Source: Micromonospora sp. WMMA1363 (GTDB lineage Bacteria; Actinomycetota; Actinomycetes; Mycobacteriales; Micromonosporaceae). From it: a DNA stretch of 64,000 nt. The stretch is from positions 1,297,001-1,361,000 of the forward strand of contig NZ_JAUALB010000001.1 of NCBI RefSeq assembly GCF_030345795.1, given 5' to 3'. A program made the translations under genes and the position numbers. Below are positions 49,030 to 57,895 of this stretch, in pieces. A model generated the notes under the pieces. It saw only the letters and a program-made list of their open reading frames with translations. It searched no databases and had not been told where the DNA came from. How positions within the stretch are numbered: the stretch's first letter is position 1; each line of letters opens with the position of its first letter.

Positions 49030-50373
49030 TCAGCAAGGGCCCCCTTCCTGCACACGCAACGCGAGGGCACGGGCCGCGGCCGGGTGGTCGGCGGCGAGCA
49101 GCCCGGCCGCGGCCAGAACATAGTCCACGTCGACGACCGGCCGGGCGGCGCGCGGCAGCGGCCACCCACCGGCGTGGTCGGCGAGCACCGCGGCGAGCAC
49201 GGCAACGGCGTCGGCGGGCGGAGCGTGCCGCAGCACCCCGCCGGAGCCGACCAGCAGCGTGACGTCCCGCAGATCCCGGCCGGCGCGTTCCCCGGTAGCG
49301 GCGCCGCGGGCGTGCCGCCGCAGCGCCACCGTGGCCGCGAAAACGGCGATCCGCGCGTCGACCGCCCGCTCGGCGGCGTCACCGGGAAGGTAGCCCGGAT
49401 CCGCGGCGCGGGCCACGGCAGCCGCAGCCAGCCCATCGGCCCCACCAGGGTCGAGCAGGCGTTCCTCCACCGCCGCCCGCACCACGCCCGGCGCACTCCA
49501 CCGCATCCCCAGGTCACCCTCGACGGTGCGGGCCCGCCACAGGCTACCGGCGACCTCCCGGCCGGGACCGGTTTCCCGCTCGTCGGGGGTGAGCACCGAG
49601 TAGACGTCGGTGGTGGCGCCACCGACGTCGACGACCGCCAGGTCCCCGCCGAGGGCGTCGGCGAGCACCTCCACCCCGGTCAACACCGCGTCGGGGGTGG
49701 CCGCCCCGACCAGCCTGGAAAACCGCGGACCGCGGGACAGCCGCTTACCGCCGATCACGTGCCGCAGGAACACCTCCCGGATCGCCGCGCGCGCGCCGGC
49801 GGGGGCGAGCACCCCGATCCGGGGCAGCACGTTGTCGGCGACAGTGACCGGCACCCGCGCGGCGGCGAGCAGGTCATGCAGGTCGTCGCGGACATCGGCG
49901 TTGCCGGCCAGCACCACCGGCACCCGCCAGCGGGCCTTCGCCAGCCGGGTCGCGTTGTGCGCCAACGTGTCCGCGTCACCGCCATCGGTGCCGCCGACCA
50001 GCAACACCACGTCCGGACGGGCAGCGCGCAGCGCCGCCAGGTCGGCCCCGCCGAGCCGGCCGGCGGCCACGTGCACCACATTCGCCCCGGCCGACAGGCC
50101 GACCCGCCTACCCGCCTGCGCCGTGACCAGACGCTCGTGGCCGATCACCGCCAACCGCAGCCCGCCGCCAGCCGACGAGCACACATACCACGGGGCGTCG
50201 CCGGCCGACAGCCCGGCGGTGGCCGCGGCGACAGCAGCGTCGAGGCCGTGCAGCACGTCGCTGTTCACCGTCGTGGGCGCCGCCGCCGCCGAGACCAACC
50301 CACCGCCGTCGAGGTCGACCACCGCCACCTTGGTGTACGTGGAGCCGACGTCGGCGCAGACGGCGACGGTCAC
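49030..50373 (-). CDS. GlmL/MutL-type protein (ASKHA fold, B12-aminomutase companion)
   Basis: The 447-residue protein of the glutamate-mutase-L family has an actin/ASKHA ATPase fold: CADVGSTYTKVAVVDLDG (phosphate 1), GGTDGGDADTLAHNATRLA, and LAVVDVGGATTDVYSVL (phosphate 2), ending LLVGSGGVLRHA. Such proteins accompany adenosylcobalamin-dependent aminomutases and are thought to act as chaperones or reactivases. GTG 50373 overlaps the stop of kal. Its place in the same operon as kamDE supports a role in maintaining lysine 5,6-aminomutase. Confidence 0.87.
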   Translation of the reverse strand: MTVAVCADVGSTYTKVAVVDLDGGGLVSAAAAPTTVNSDVLHGLDAAVAAATAGLSAGDAPWYVCSSAGGGLRLAVIGHERLVTAQAGRRVGLSAGANVVHVAAGRLGGADLAALRAARPDVVLLVGGTDGGDADTLAHNATRLAKARWRVPVVLAGNADVRDDLHDLLAAARVPVTVADNVLPRIGVLAPAGARAAIREVFLRHVIGGKRLSRGPRFSRLVGAATPDAVLTGVEVLADALGGDLAVVDVGGATTDVYSVLTPDERETGPGREVAGSLWRARTVEGDLGMRWSAPGVVRAAVEERLLDPGGADGLAAAAVARAADPGYLPGDAAERAVDARIAVFAATVALRRHARGAATGERAGRDLRDVTLLVGSGGVLRHAPPADAVAVLAAVLADHAGGWPLPRAARPVVDVDYVLAAAGLLAADHPAAARALALRVQEGGPC

Positions 50374-50768
50374 GCCGGCGTCGGGACGACCACCGTGCCG
50401 GTGGCGGTGACCGCGACGACCGGCGGGTCGAGCACCTCGGCCGCGGACTCCCCCTTGTCGGGACGGCCCCGGCACACCACCACACAGCTCAACTCCAGCG
50501 TGCGGCTGCGGCTGCCCACCCGGCTGACCCGCGCGGTCACCTCCACCACGTCACCGGCGCGGACCGGCGCGGCGAACCGCACGTCGGAGTACCCGGCGAA
50601 CAGCCCCTCGTCGCCGTCGGTGCGGATACACACCTCGGTGGCCACATCACCGAACAACCCCAGCGCGTACGCCCCGTCGACCAGGTTCCCGGCATAGTGC
50701 GCGTGCGCGTACGGCACGTACCGCCGGTGTGTCACCGTCAACCCCAGCCGGGGATCCTGCCCGCTCAT
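50370..50768 (-). CDS. kal: 3-aminobutyryl-CoA ammonia-lyase
   Basis: The 132-residue hot-dog-fold enzyme eliminates ammonia from 3-aminobutyryl-CoA to give crotonyl-CoA in lysine fermentation. The start RLGLTVTHRRYVPYAHAHYAGNLVDGAYALGLFGDVATEVCIRTDGDEGLFAGYSDVRF is characteristic of Kal, with the conserved H-Y-A-G-N-L-V-D-G stretch. It overlaps kamE by four bases upstream and glmL downstream, in the operon order kamD-kamE-kal-glmL. Confidence 0.88.
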   Translation of the reverse strand: MSGQDPRLGLTVTHRRYVPYAHAHYAGNLVDGAYALGLFGDVATEVCIRTDGDEGLFAGYSDVRFAAPVRAGDVVEVTARVSRVGSRSRTLELSCVVVCRGRPDKGESAAEVLDPPVVAVTATGTVVVPTPA

Positions 50769-51541
50769 GCCACCTTCTTCCTGTTCGTGATCAGCGCGTG
50801 CACCAGATAGCTGGCCACCTCACCCGGAGTGGTGCCCCGGCCGAAGATCCGGTCCACCCCCAGCTCGTCGGCCATTGTCTCGTCGAACCGGGGCCCGCCC
50901 ACGATCAGCAACGGCCGTCTGCCGGTCGGCATCGCCTCCCGGAACGCCGCGGACATCTCCCGGGTGTTGTGCAGGTGCGCGTCGCGTTGGGTGACCACCT
51001 GCGACACCAACACCGCGTCCGCCCGTTCGGCGCGGGCCGCCTCCACCAACTCCGGCACGCTCACCTGGGCACCCAGATTGGTGACCTTCAACTCCCGGTA
51101 GTACTCCAGGCCCTTCTCCCCCGCGATGCCCTTGACGTTGAGGATCGCGTCGATGCCCACGGTGTGCGCGTCCGTCCCGATACACGCCCCCACCACCGAC
51201 AGCTTCCGCCGCAGCTGACGCTTGACGGCGGCGTTGACCTCCTTCGCGCCCAGCAGCGGATAGTCCCGCTCCACCACCTGCACCGCAGACAGGTCCACCA
51301 GGTGGCTCACCCGCCCGTACACCACGAAGAAGGTAAACCCGTCACCCATCTGCTTCGCGTGCACCAGCATCGCCGGGTCGATGCCCATCTTCCCGGCCAG
51401 CTGCACCGCCGCGCCCTCGGACCGCTTGTCGTGCGGCACCGGAAGCGTGAACGACACCTGCACCATCCCGTCGCCGGTCGTGTCCCCGTACGGCCGGACG
51501 ATCGTCTTCCCGCCGCCGCCATCCCCCTCGAACACAGTCAC
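50765..51541 (-). CDS. kamE: Lysine 5,6-aminomutase beta subunit (B12-binding)
   Basis: The 258-residue cobalamin-binding subunit has the base-off B12 motif GTDAHTVGID with D124, His126 and Gly129, and K137 in NVKGIAGEKGLEYY, which in KamE forms the internal aldimine with PLP. LVSQVVTQRDAHLHNTREMSAAF and LLIVGGPRFDETMADELGVDRIFGRGTTPGEVASYLVHAL complete the Rossmann-like domain. With KamD it migrates the amino group of D-lysine or beta-lysine from C6 to C5. Both neighbours overlap by four bases. Confidence 0.95.
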   Translation of the reverse strand: MTVFEGDGGGGKTIVRPYGDTTGDGMVQVSFTLPVPHDKRSEGAAVQLAGKMGIDPAMLVHAKQMGDGFTFFVVYGRVSHLVDLSAVQVVERDYPLLGAKEVNAAVKRQLRRKLSVVGACIGTDAHTVGIDAILNVKGIAGEKGLEYYRELKVTNLGAQVSVPELVEAARAERADAVLVSQVVTQRDAHLHNTREMSAAFREAMPTGRRPLLIVGGPRFDETMADELGVDRIFGRGTTPGEVASYLVHALITNRKKVA

Positions 51542-53160
51542 GCCGCCGCCTCCAGGATCTCGGCGGCCGGGTTGTAGTAGTCGGCCTCCTGCCGCGCCAC
51601 CCCGTCCAGACCCTTACCCCGGTCCGCCGGCCGCTTCATGATCCCGAACGTGCCCTCGGCGATCGCCGTCAGCAGCGACTGCTCCCCGATCCGCTCCAAC
51701 AGGTCCACAGCCTCACCCAGCACGCGGTGAGCGCGCCGCTGGATGAACCCGCCAGGCGCCGGAACGAAGTCCTCACGCAGCCCACCGGCCGCACCGAGCA
51801 CGTAGCGCACATTCTGCAGGGCGATGTCCCGGTCCGACAGCCACGGCGTCACCACCGCCTCGGTCATCATCCCCACCAGCAGGATGCCCTGCCCCGTCAT
51901 CGTGCCGACCAGATTGAAGAACCCGTCCAGCAGGTTGCCCCGGAACACGTCGCCGGTCATGTGCTTCGTCGGCGGCATCCACTTCAACGGCGCGTCCGGG
52001 AACAGCTCCCGCGCCAGCAACGCGTGCGCCAACTCCAGACGGAACGACTCCGGCACATCCGGGTTGATCTCGAACGCGTGCCCCAGCCCCAACAGCCCGT
52101 CCGGCAACCCCGCCTCGTGCGCGAAGTACTCGTTGAGCAGCTGTGACACCGTCACCGTGTGCGCCTCATCCACCGCGTCGGCGGTGGTCAGGTAGTTGTC
52201 CTCGCCAGTGTTGATGATGATCCCCGCCCGGGCGTGCACCTGCCGCGAGAACCGCTGGTCGACGAACGTGCGGATCGGGTTGATGTCGCGGAACAGAATC
52301 CCGTACATCGAGTCGTTGAGCATCATGTCCAGCCGCTCCAGGCCAGCCAGCGTCGCCATCTCCGGCATGCACAGCCCCGACGCGTAGTTCGTCAACCGCA
52401 CATACCGGCCCAGCTCCTTCGACGACTCGTCCAGCGCCGCCCGCATCAGCCGGAAGTTCTCCTGCGTCGCGTACGTACCGGCGAACCCCTCCCGGGTCGC
52501 GCCCTCCGGCACGTAGTCCAGCAACGACTGCCCGGTGGAACGGATCACCGCGATGACATCCGCCCCCGCCCGCGCCGCCGCCTGCGCCTGCGGAATGTCC
52601 TCGTAGATGTCCCCTGTCGCCACGATCAGGTAGATCCACGGCCGCTGCCGCGGATCCCCGTACCGCTTCACCAGCCGGTCCCGCTCGGCACGGCGACGAT
52701 CGATCCGCCGGACGCCGGCGGCGACTGCCCTACGGGCAGCCCGACGCGCCGCCGTCGCCGCCCGCCCCGTCGGCTGCGTGAACCGCACCGACCCGGCAGC
52801 GGCCTTCTGCGCCAGCAGCGTCACATCCATGATCTGCTCCCGGGCCAAGGCGTCGAACACCGGCACCGCCACCCCGTGCCCCAGCCCCACATCGGCCACC
52901 ACCGCGTCCACCAGACGGTTCACCCACGGGATGCCGTCCGGGTCCGCGCCGGACACCCCGGCCAGCCGCAGCACTGCCCGCTCCACCGACACCGTCGTGT
53001 GACTGCGCGCCAGCTCCACCACCGGCGCCCCCACCCGGGCCGCCAGCTCCCGCGCCCGCGCCACCAGCGCCGGATCCAGATCAAGCTTGGAACTCACACC
53101 GTCACCCCACCCCGCCGGCGACGACGCTTCGCGCCCCGCCGCGATGGTCCGCTCCCTCAC
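51538..53160 (-). CDS. kamD: Lysine 5,6-aminomutase alpha subunit
   Basis: The 540-residue TIM-barrel subunit binds PLP and adenosylcobalamin. Recognisable blocks are LDLDPALVARARELAARVGAPVVELARSHTTVSVERAVLRLAGV, RPWIYLIVATGDIYEDIPQAQAAARAGADVIAVIRSTGQSLLDYVPEGATREGFAGTYATQENFRLMR, YASGLCMPEMATLAGLERLDMMLNDSMYGILFRDINPIRTFVDQRFSRQVHARAGIIINTGEDNYLTTADAVDEAHTV, and LKWMPPTKHMTGDVFRGN. GTG 53160 overlaps the amidohydrolase stop. The gene is full length and conserved at all blocks I know, so the enzyme should be active given B12. Confidence 0.95.
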   Translation of the reverse strand: MRERTIAAGREASSPAGWGDGVSSKLDLDPALVARARELAARVGAPVVELARSHTTVSVERAVLRLAGVSGADPDGIPWVNRLVDAVVADVGLGHGVAVPVFDALAREQIMDVTLLAQKAAAGSVRFTQPTGRAATAARRAARRAVAAGVRRIDRRRAERDRLVKRYGDPRQRPWIYLIVATGDIYEDIPQAQAAARAGADVIAVIRSTGQSLLDYVPEGATREGFAGTYATQENFRLMRAALDESSKELGRYVRLTNYASGLCMPEMATLAGLERLDMMLNDSMYGILFRDINPIRTFVDQRFSRQVHARAGIIINTGEDNYLTTADAVDEAHTVTVSQLLNEYFAHEAGLPDGLLGLGHAFEINPDVPESFRLELAHALLARELFPDAPLKWMPPTKHMTGDVFRGNLLDGFFNLVGTMTGQGILLVGMMTEAVVTPWLSDRDIALQNVRYVLGAAGGLREDFVPAPGGFIQRRAHRVLGEAVDLLERIGEQSLLTAIAEGTFGIMKRPADRGKGLDGVARQEADYYNPAAEILEAAA

Positions 53161-54722
53161 AACGACCCTTCCTCATAAATCACCTCACCACGCAGCACCG
53201 TGCGCCGGCACACCGGCAACGGCGTCAGATCCTGCGGACCGCGCGTCTCCGGATCGTCGGACTGCACCACCGGCAGCCCCCGCTCCACCCCCGCCGGGGT
53301 GTCCCACACCGCGAACGTCGCCGGCGCACCCAACGCCAGCACCCCGTCGCCGTCCAGGTGCACCGCCCGCCACCCACCCCGGGTGTGCGCCGCGAACGCC
53401 GCCCGCACGCTCATCCGCTGCGCCGGATTGTGGTGTGCCGCCGCTGCCCGCACCGCCCCCCACGGGTCCAGCGGTGTCACCGGCGAGTCCGACCCGAACG
53501 CCAGCGCCACCCCGACCGAGTGCATCGCTCCCAACGGATTCGACTCCAACGACCGGTGCAGACCCAACCGCGACTCGTACATCCGGCCCGCCCCACCCCA
53601 CAACCGGTCGAACGCCGGCTGCACCGACGCGACGACCCCGAACTCCACGAAACCGGCGATCAGCCGCTTACTCATGATCTCCGCATGCTCCACCCGGTGC
53701 CGCGCCGCCCGCACCCGGTCGGTGCCCAACGTCCGCGCCGCCGCCGCGAACCCATCCAGCACCGTCGCGATCGCCGCATCCCCGATCGCGTGGAACCCGC
53801 CCTGCAGGCCGTGCGCCGCGCAGTCCAGCAGATGGTCACGCACCTGGTCGACCGACAGATACCCGTGCCCGCACCCGTCCCCGTCCAGGTACGCCTCCGA
53901 CACGTGCGCCGTCCGCGCGCCCAACGCACCGTCCGCGAACAGATCCCCACCAGCGCCCACCGCACCCAGGTCCCGGGCCCGCGCCGCCCCGCCCAGCTCA
54001 CCCCAGTACCCGTACACCTCCGGCAGCCCCGCCCCGGACATCGCCAACAGCCCGGTGAAATCCTCCTCGTCGGAGATCTCCGGGCCACCGCACTCGTGCA
54101 CCGCCGCGATCCCCAACGACGCCGCATGCGCCAGAGCCACCCGCTGCGCCTCGACCCGCTGCGCCCGACTCACCGACGCGAACGCCGCCGCCCGCACCAC
54201 GTGGTGCGCGTCCCGCCGCAGCCACCCCGACCCGTCGTACCCCGCCGCGGCCACCACGTCCGGACACGCCGCCAGCAACGCCCGCGACACCAGTGCCGAA
54301 TGGATCGACGCCTGCGACAGGTACACCCGCCGGCCACCGGCCGCCCGGCCCAGCTCGTCCGCGTTCGGCGGCTCGGACACCGGCCAGCCCGACTCGTCCC
54401 AGCCGTGCCCCAGCACCACCGCGTCCGCCGGCAGGTCACCGGCGAACGCCGCCACCGCGTCCAGCAGCCCCGCCGCCGACCGCACACCGGACACGTCCAG
54501 ACCCGACAACGCCAGCCCCGTGTCGGTGGCGTGCACGTGCGCGTCCACGAACGCCGGCGTCACCAACGCCCCGGCCAGATCCACCACCCGGTCGGCGGCC
54601 GGCGCTTCAGCGTCCGACCCCAGCCAGGCGATCCGGCCACCGGACACCAGCAGGGCCGTCGCGTTCGGGTCCGCGGGGCAGTGCAGCATCCCGCCGCGGT
54701 ACAGAGTCGAGGGGTTCGTCAT
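53157..54722 (-). CDS. Amidohydrolase (YtcJ-type, AMDase superfamily)
   Basis: The 521-residue metal-dependent hydrolase begins MTNPSTLYRGGMLHCPADPNATALLVSGGRIAWLGSDAE and has the metal HxH in VTPAFVDAHVHATDTGLALSG, GHGWDESGWP, the GLQGGFHAIGDAAIATVLD block and SDSPVTPLDPWGAVRAAAAH near the end: the YtcJ/LAF3 group. Substrates of this group are mostly unknown amides or imines. It is not part of the textbook lysine fermentation pathway but lies inside the operon, five bases after kdd and overlapping kamD, so it may open a cyclic or acylated lysine derivative, such as a lactam. That role is inference. Confidence 0.88.
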   Translation of the reverse strand: MTNPSTLYRGGMLHCPADPNATALLVSGGRIAWLGSDAEAPAADRVVDLAGALVTPAFVDAHVHATDTGLALSGLDVSGVRSAAGLLDAVAAFAGDLPADAVVLGHGWDESGWPVSEPPNADELGRAAGGRRVYLSQASIHSALVSRALLAACPDVVAAAGYDGSGWLRRDAHHVVRAAAFASVSRAQRVEAQRVALAHAASLGIAAVHECGGPEISDEEDFTGLLAMSGAGLPEVYGYWGELGGAARARDLGAVGAGGDLFADGALGARTAHVSEAYLDGDGCGHGYLSVDQVRDHLLDCAAHGLQGGFHAIGDAAIATVLDGFAAAARTLGTDRVRAARHRVEHAEIMSKRLIAGFVEFGVVASVQPAFDRLWGGAGRMYESRLGLHRSLESNPLGAMHSVGVALAFGSDSPVTPLDPWGAVRAAAAHHNPAQRMSVRAAFAAHTRGGWRAVHLDGDGVLALGAPATFAVWDTPAGVERGLPVVQSDDPETRGPQDLTPLPVCRRTVLRGEVIYEEGSL

Positions 54723-54727
54723 GGCAC

Positions 54728-55789
54728 TCAGTCTGCCGCCAGCCGCGCCTCGAACAGCCGGCGCACCCCCGGCTCGGCGCGCAGCAGCTCCAGCGCCAAC
54801 TCGGCGTGACCCGGCACATACCCGTTGCCCACCAGCATCGTCACATCCGCCGCCAAGCCCTCCGCGCCCAGCGCCGCCGCGGCGAAACTCGTCGCCATCG
54901 AAAAGAACACCACCGTGCCACCGTCGGCGGTGGCCAGCACCGCGCCGTGCTCACACCCCGGCACGTCCACGCACACCACGGTCACGTCCGCCGGTGCCCC
55001 CAACGCCGACGTCACCGCCGCCGCCAACGACACCGGATCCCGCGCGTCCGCCAGCGCCACCACGTCGGCAAGCCCGGCCGCCTCGAGCGCGTCCCGTTCC
55101 GCGGCCACCGGAACCACCCCGACCGTACGCGTCGCACCCGCCCGCCGTGCCGCCGTCAGCGACAGCGACCCGCTCTTGCCGGCACCGCCCACCACCGCCA
55201 CGCTGACCGGCCGGGCGTCCCCCTCGCGCGCCCGGTCGGCCACGTACCGCCCCACCACCCGCGCAGTGAGCGCCGGCGCACCACACACGTCCAGCACCGC
55301 CAGGGACAACTCCGGGTGCAGGTCCGCCGGCAGCACCGCTGCGATCGAGCGGGCGAACAGGACCGCGTACCCGTCGCACGGCACCTGCTCGCTACGCCCG
55401 TCCCAGCCGGCCAGGCCGTCGACGATGGCCAGCGGCGTCAGCGTCAACGAGACCAACGTCGCCACCCGATCACCCGGCCGCAACCCCAGCGGCGATCGCC
55501 GGCCCACCTCCTCCACGGTGCCGATCAGCATGCCGCCCGAACCCGTCACCGGGTTCTGCATCTTCCCCCGGGCCGCGACGATCTCCAGCACCTCGGCGCG
55601 GACCCGCTCCCCGTCCCCACCGTGCTTCTCCCACAGCTGCCGGAAGCTCGCCGCGTCCAGGTTCAGCCGTTCCACCCGGATCCGCACCTCGTCCGGCCCG
55701 ATCACTGGGCTCGCGTCCAGCCGCCGAGCCGCCTGCGGCAGCACCCCCGCCGGCTCCAGAACGCGGTGCAGACCCACCGGTGACGTCAC
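54728..55789 (-). CDS. kdd: L-erythro-3,5-diaminohexanoate dehydrogenase
   Basis: The 353-residue NAD-dependent enzyme oxidatively deaminates 3,5-diaminohexanoate to 5-amino-3-oxohexanoate. It begins SPVGLHRVLEPAGVLPQAARRLDASPVIGPDEVRIRVERLNLDAASFRQLWEKHGGD, then GSGGMLIGTVEEVGRRSPLGLRPGDRVATLVSLTLTPL, and the Rossmann motif VAVVGGAGKSGSLSLTAARR: the Kdd family. GTG 55789 follows GGGGAGG and is the first gene of the minus-strand operon, divergent from kamA. It is the step after KamDE, so gene order does not follow pathway order. Confidence 0.93.
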   Translation of the reverse strand: MTSPVGLHRVLEPAGVLPQAARRLDASPVIGPDEVRIRVERLNLDAASFRQLWEKHGGDGERVRAEVLEIVAARGKMQNPVTGSGGMLIGTVEEVGRRSPLGLRPGDRVATLVSLTLTPLAIVDGLAGWDGRSEQVPCDGYAVLFARSIAAVLPADLHPELSLAVLDVCGAPALTARVVGRYVADRAREGDARPVSVAVVGGAGKSGSLSLTAARRAGATRTVGVVPVAAERDALEAAGLADVVALADARDPVSLAAAVTSALGAPADVTVVCVDVPGCEHGAVLATADGGTVVFFSMATSFAAAALGAEGLAADVTMLVGNGYVPGHAELALELLRAEPGVRRLFEARLAAD

Positions 55790-55841
55790 GCCGACCTCCC
55801 CTGTCCTGCCGCCCGAACCCCGGATCAGGATTCGCGTCGCG

Positions 55842-55883
55842 GGAAAACTTCCGGCAGAATAATTACTGCACCGGATATTTTCC
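55842..55883. promoter_or_regulatory. AT-rich inverted repeat between kdd and kamA
   Basis: GGAAAACTTCCGGCAG (55842-55857) and the inverse of CTGCACCGGATATTTTCC (55866-55883) share GGAAAA...CCGG...CAG arms around AATAATTA. The island is unusually AT-rich and sits between the two divergent starts, fitting a shared operator or overlapping promoters. Confidence 0.55.
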
Positions 55884-55934
55884 AGTAGCGTACGGGACCA
55901 CTGATCATCCGCACCACACCCCGGAGGAGGGGCC

Positions 55935-57329
55935 GTGACCCAGACCCAACCGGCGCCGACCACCCCCGCGCCGGCCCCCACCCCCACCGCCGGCCAGCCA
56001 TACGAATACCGACGGGCCCCCCTCGTCGAACCCGACTGGACCCGCTTCCCCGGCTGGCGCCACGTCACCCGCGACCAGTGGGAATCCGCCCAGTGGCAAC
56101 GCGTCAACTGCATCAAGAACATCAAGCAGCTCCGCGCCGTCCTCGGCGACGACATCGACGAGGCCTTCTACGCCGACCTCGAGGCCGACCAGAAGGCCCT
56201 GGCCACCATGTCCATGCTGGTGCCGCCACAGATGCTCAACACCATGGCGCCGTCCGTCCCGATGACCACTGAGGCGTTCTACGCCGACCCGATCCGGCGC
56301 TACATGATCCCCGTCGCCTCCGACCGGCGCACCGACTGGCCCTCACACCCCTACGCCAGCCGCGACTCACTGCACGAGCACGACATGTGGGTCGCCGAGG
56401 GCCTCACCCACCGGTACCCCACCAAGGTCCTCGCCGAGCTACTCTCCACCTGCCCGCAGTACTGCGGGCACTGCACCCGGATGGACCTGGTCGGCAACTC
56501 CACCGCCGCCGTCGACAAGCTCAAGCTCACCCTCAAGCCCGTCGACCGCTACGACGCCCACATCACCTACCTCAAGGCCCACCCTGGGGTCCGCGACGTC
56601 GTCGTCTCCGGCGGCGACGTGGCCAACGTGCCCTGGCGCAACCTCGAGTCATACCTGATGCGCCTGCTCGAGATCGAGACCATCCGCGACATCCGGCTCG
56701 CCACCAAGGCGCTCATGGGCCTGCCCCAGCACTGGCTCCAACCCGACGTGGTCGAAGGCCTCGAACGGGTAGCCCGCACCGCCGCCCGACGCGGCGTCAA
56801 CCTGGCCATCCACACCCACGTCAACCACGCGCAATCCCTCACGCCGCTGGTCGCCAAGGCTGCCCAGACCGCCCTCGACGTCGGCGTCCGCGACGTCCGC
56901 AACCAGGGCGTCCTCATGCGCGGTGTCAACGCCACCACCCCCGACCTGCTCGACCTCTGCTTCGCTCTACAGGGCGAAGCGGGCATCCTCCCGTACTACT
57001 TCTACATGTGCGACATGATCCCGAACGCCGAACACTGGCGGGTCCCGGTCTGGTACGCCCAGCAACTCCAGCACGACATCATGGGCTACCTGCCCGGCTA
57101 CGCCACCCCGCGGATCGTCTGCGACGTCCCGTTCGTCGGCAAGCGCTGGGTCCACATGCTCACCGAGTACGACCGCGACCGCGGCATCTCCTACTGGACC
57201 AAGAACTACCGCACCTCCATCGAGTCTGCCGACCTGGAGGCTCTGAACAAGCAGTACGCCTACTACGACCCGATCGACACCCTGCCGGAGGCCGGCCAGG
57301 CCTGGTGGCACGCCCACCGCGACGACTGA
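55935..57329 (+). CDS. kamA: Lysine 2,3-aminomutase (radical SAM)
   Basis: The 464-residue radical SAM, PLP-dependent enzyme converts L-lysine to L-beta-lysine. The [4Fe-4S] cysteines are C173, C177 and C180 in TCPQYCGHCTRMD (CX3CX2C). Other blocks are KLTLKPVDRYDAHITYLKAHPGVRDVVVSGGDVANVPWRNLESYLMRLLEIETIRDIRLATKALMGLPQHW and YYFYMCDMIPNAEHWRVPV. GTG 55935 has GGAGGAGG four bases upstream. It diverges from the kdd-kamDE operon and feeds it. Beta-lysine can also be used for antibiotics or osmoprotection, but the neighbours argue for degradation. Confidence 0.95.
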   Translation: MTQTQPAPTTPAPAPTPTAGQPYEYRRAPLVEPDWTRFPGWRHVTRDQWESAQWQRVNCIKNIKQLRAVLGDDIDEAFYADLEADQKALATMSMLVPPQMLNTMAPSVPMTTEAFYADPIRRYMIPVASDRRTDWPSHPYASRDSLHEHDMWVAEGLTHRYPTKVLAELLSTCPQYCGHCTRMDLVGNSTAAVDKLKLTLKPVDRYDAHITYLKAHPGVRDVVVSGGDVANVPWRNLESYLMRLLEIETIRDIRLATKALMGLPQHWLQPDVVEGLERVARTAARRGVNLAIHTHVNHAQSLTPLVAKAAQTALDVGVRDVRNQGVLMRGVNATTPDLLDLCFALQGEAGILPYYFYMCDMIPNAEHWRVPVWYAQQLQHDIMGYLPGYATPRIVCDVPFVGKRWVHMLTEYDRDRGISYWTKNYRTSIESADLEALNKQYAYYDPIDTLPEAGQAWWHAHRDD

Positions 57330-57340
57330 CCGCCGCCTAC

Positions 57341-57377
57341 GCCGTCACCCCGGGTCCCCAGGGCCCGGGGTGACGGC
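57341..57377. terminator. kamA terminator
   Basis: GCCGTCACCCCGGG (57341-57354) pairs perfectly with CCCGGGGTGACGGC (57364-57377), 11 bases after the kamA stop. Confidence 0.85.
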
Positions 57378-57494
57378 GTTCCCGGCCCACCCGCGAAGCC
57401 GGCGGACAGTTCCACAGTGGTGCGGGACGGACACCGCATCCGCATCCGCCGCCATGCCACCAGGCACGGGCTGTCCGCGGCCGGACCGGTGACA

Positions 57495-57530
57495 GCGGTG
57501 CCCCCGGGGACACGTCCCCGGGGGCACCGC
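57495..57530. terminator. csbD terminator
   Basis: GCGGTGCCCCCGGGGA (57495-57510) pairs with TCCCCGGGGGCACCGC (57515-57530) around loop CACG, eight bases beyond the csbD end. Confidence 0.85.
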
Positions 57531-57538
57531 GCCGCACG

Positions 57539-57733
57539 TCACCGTCGGACGGCGCGCTTCATGTCACGCCCCGCCTGCTTGACGTCCTCGCCCGCCTGCC
57601 GGGCCCGCGCGTCACCCCGCTGCGCGACTCCCTCGGCGCGCAGCCGATCGTCGCCGCTCACGTCACCGATCCGCTCCTTGGCCGCACCGGTCACCTCGGC
57701 GGCCTTGTTCCTGGCCTTGTCGGCGAAGCCCAT
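57539..57733 (-). CDS. CsbD family stress protein
   Basis: The 64-residue protein MGFADKARNKAAEVTGAAKERIGDVSGDDRLRAEGVAQRGDARARQAGEDVKQAGRDMKRAVRR matches the small, Lys/Asp-rich CsbD family of general-stress proteins, whose biochemical role is unknown and which are often under sigma-B control. ATG 57733 is preceded by GAGGGGAGCAGCG. It has its own terminator and stands between kamA and a divergent phosphatase gene. Confidence 0.9.
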   Translation of the reverse strand: MGFADKARNKAAEVTGAAKERIGDVSGDDRLRAEGVAQRGDARARQAGEDVKQAGRDMKRAVRR

Positions 57734-57895
57734 CGCTGCTCCCCTCGGTCGATTGTCTCGGCGCTGTCATGGGGTTCCCGGCCTGCCGAGTGTTATGTGT
57801 TCCGGGGAGGGCGGAGTCACGTCGCCTAAGGCATCCTAGGAAGATAGACTGGTAGCTCGGACTGCCGACACGGTGCGAATCGGCCGGACGGATGG

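Noticed and set aside
53200..55206. A 668-codon plus-strand frame opposite the amidohydrolase and kdd
   Set aside because: Ala/Ser/Thr/Arg-rich shadow; the minus-strand genes have recognisable families throughout.
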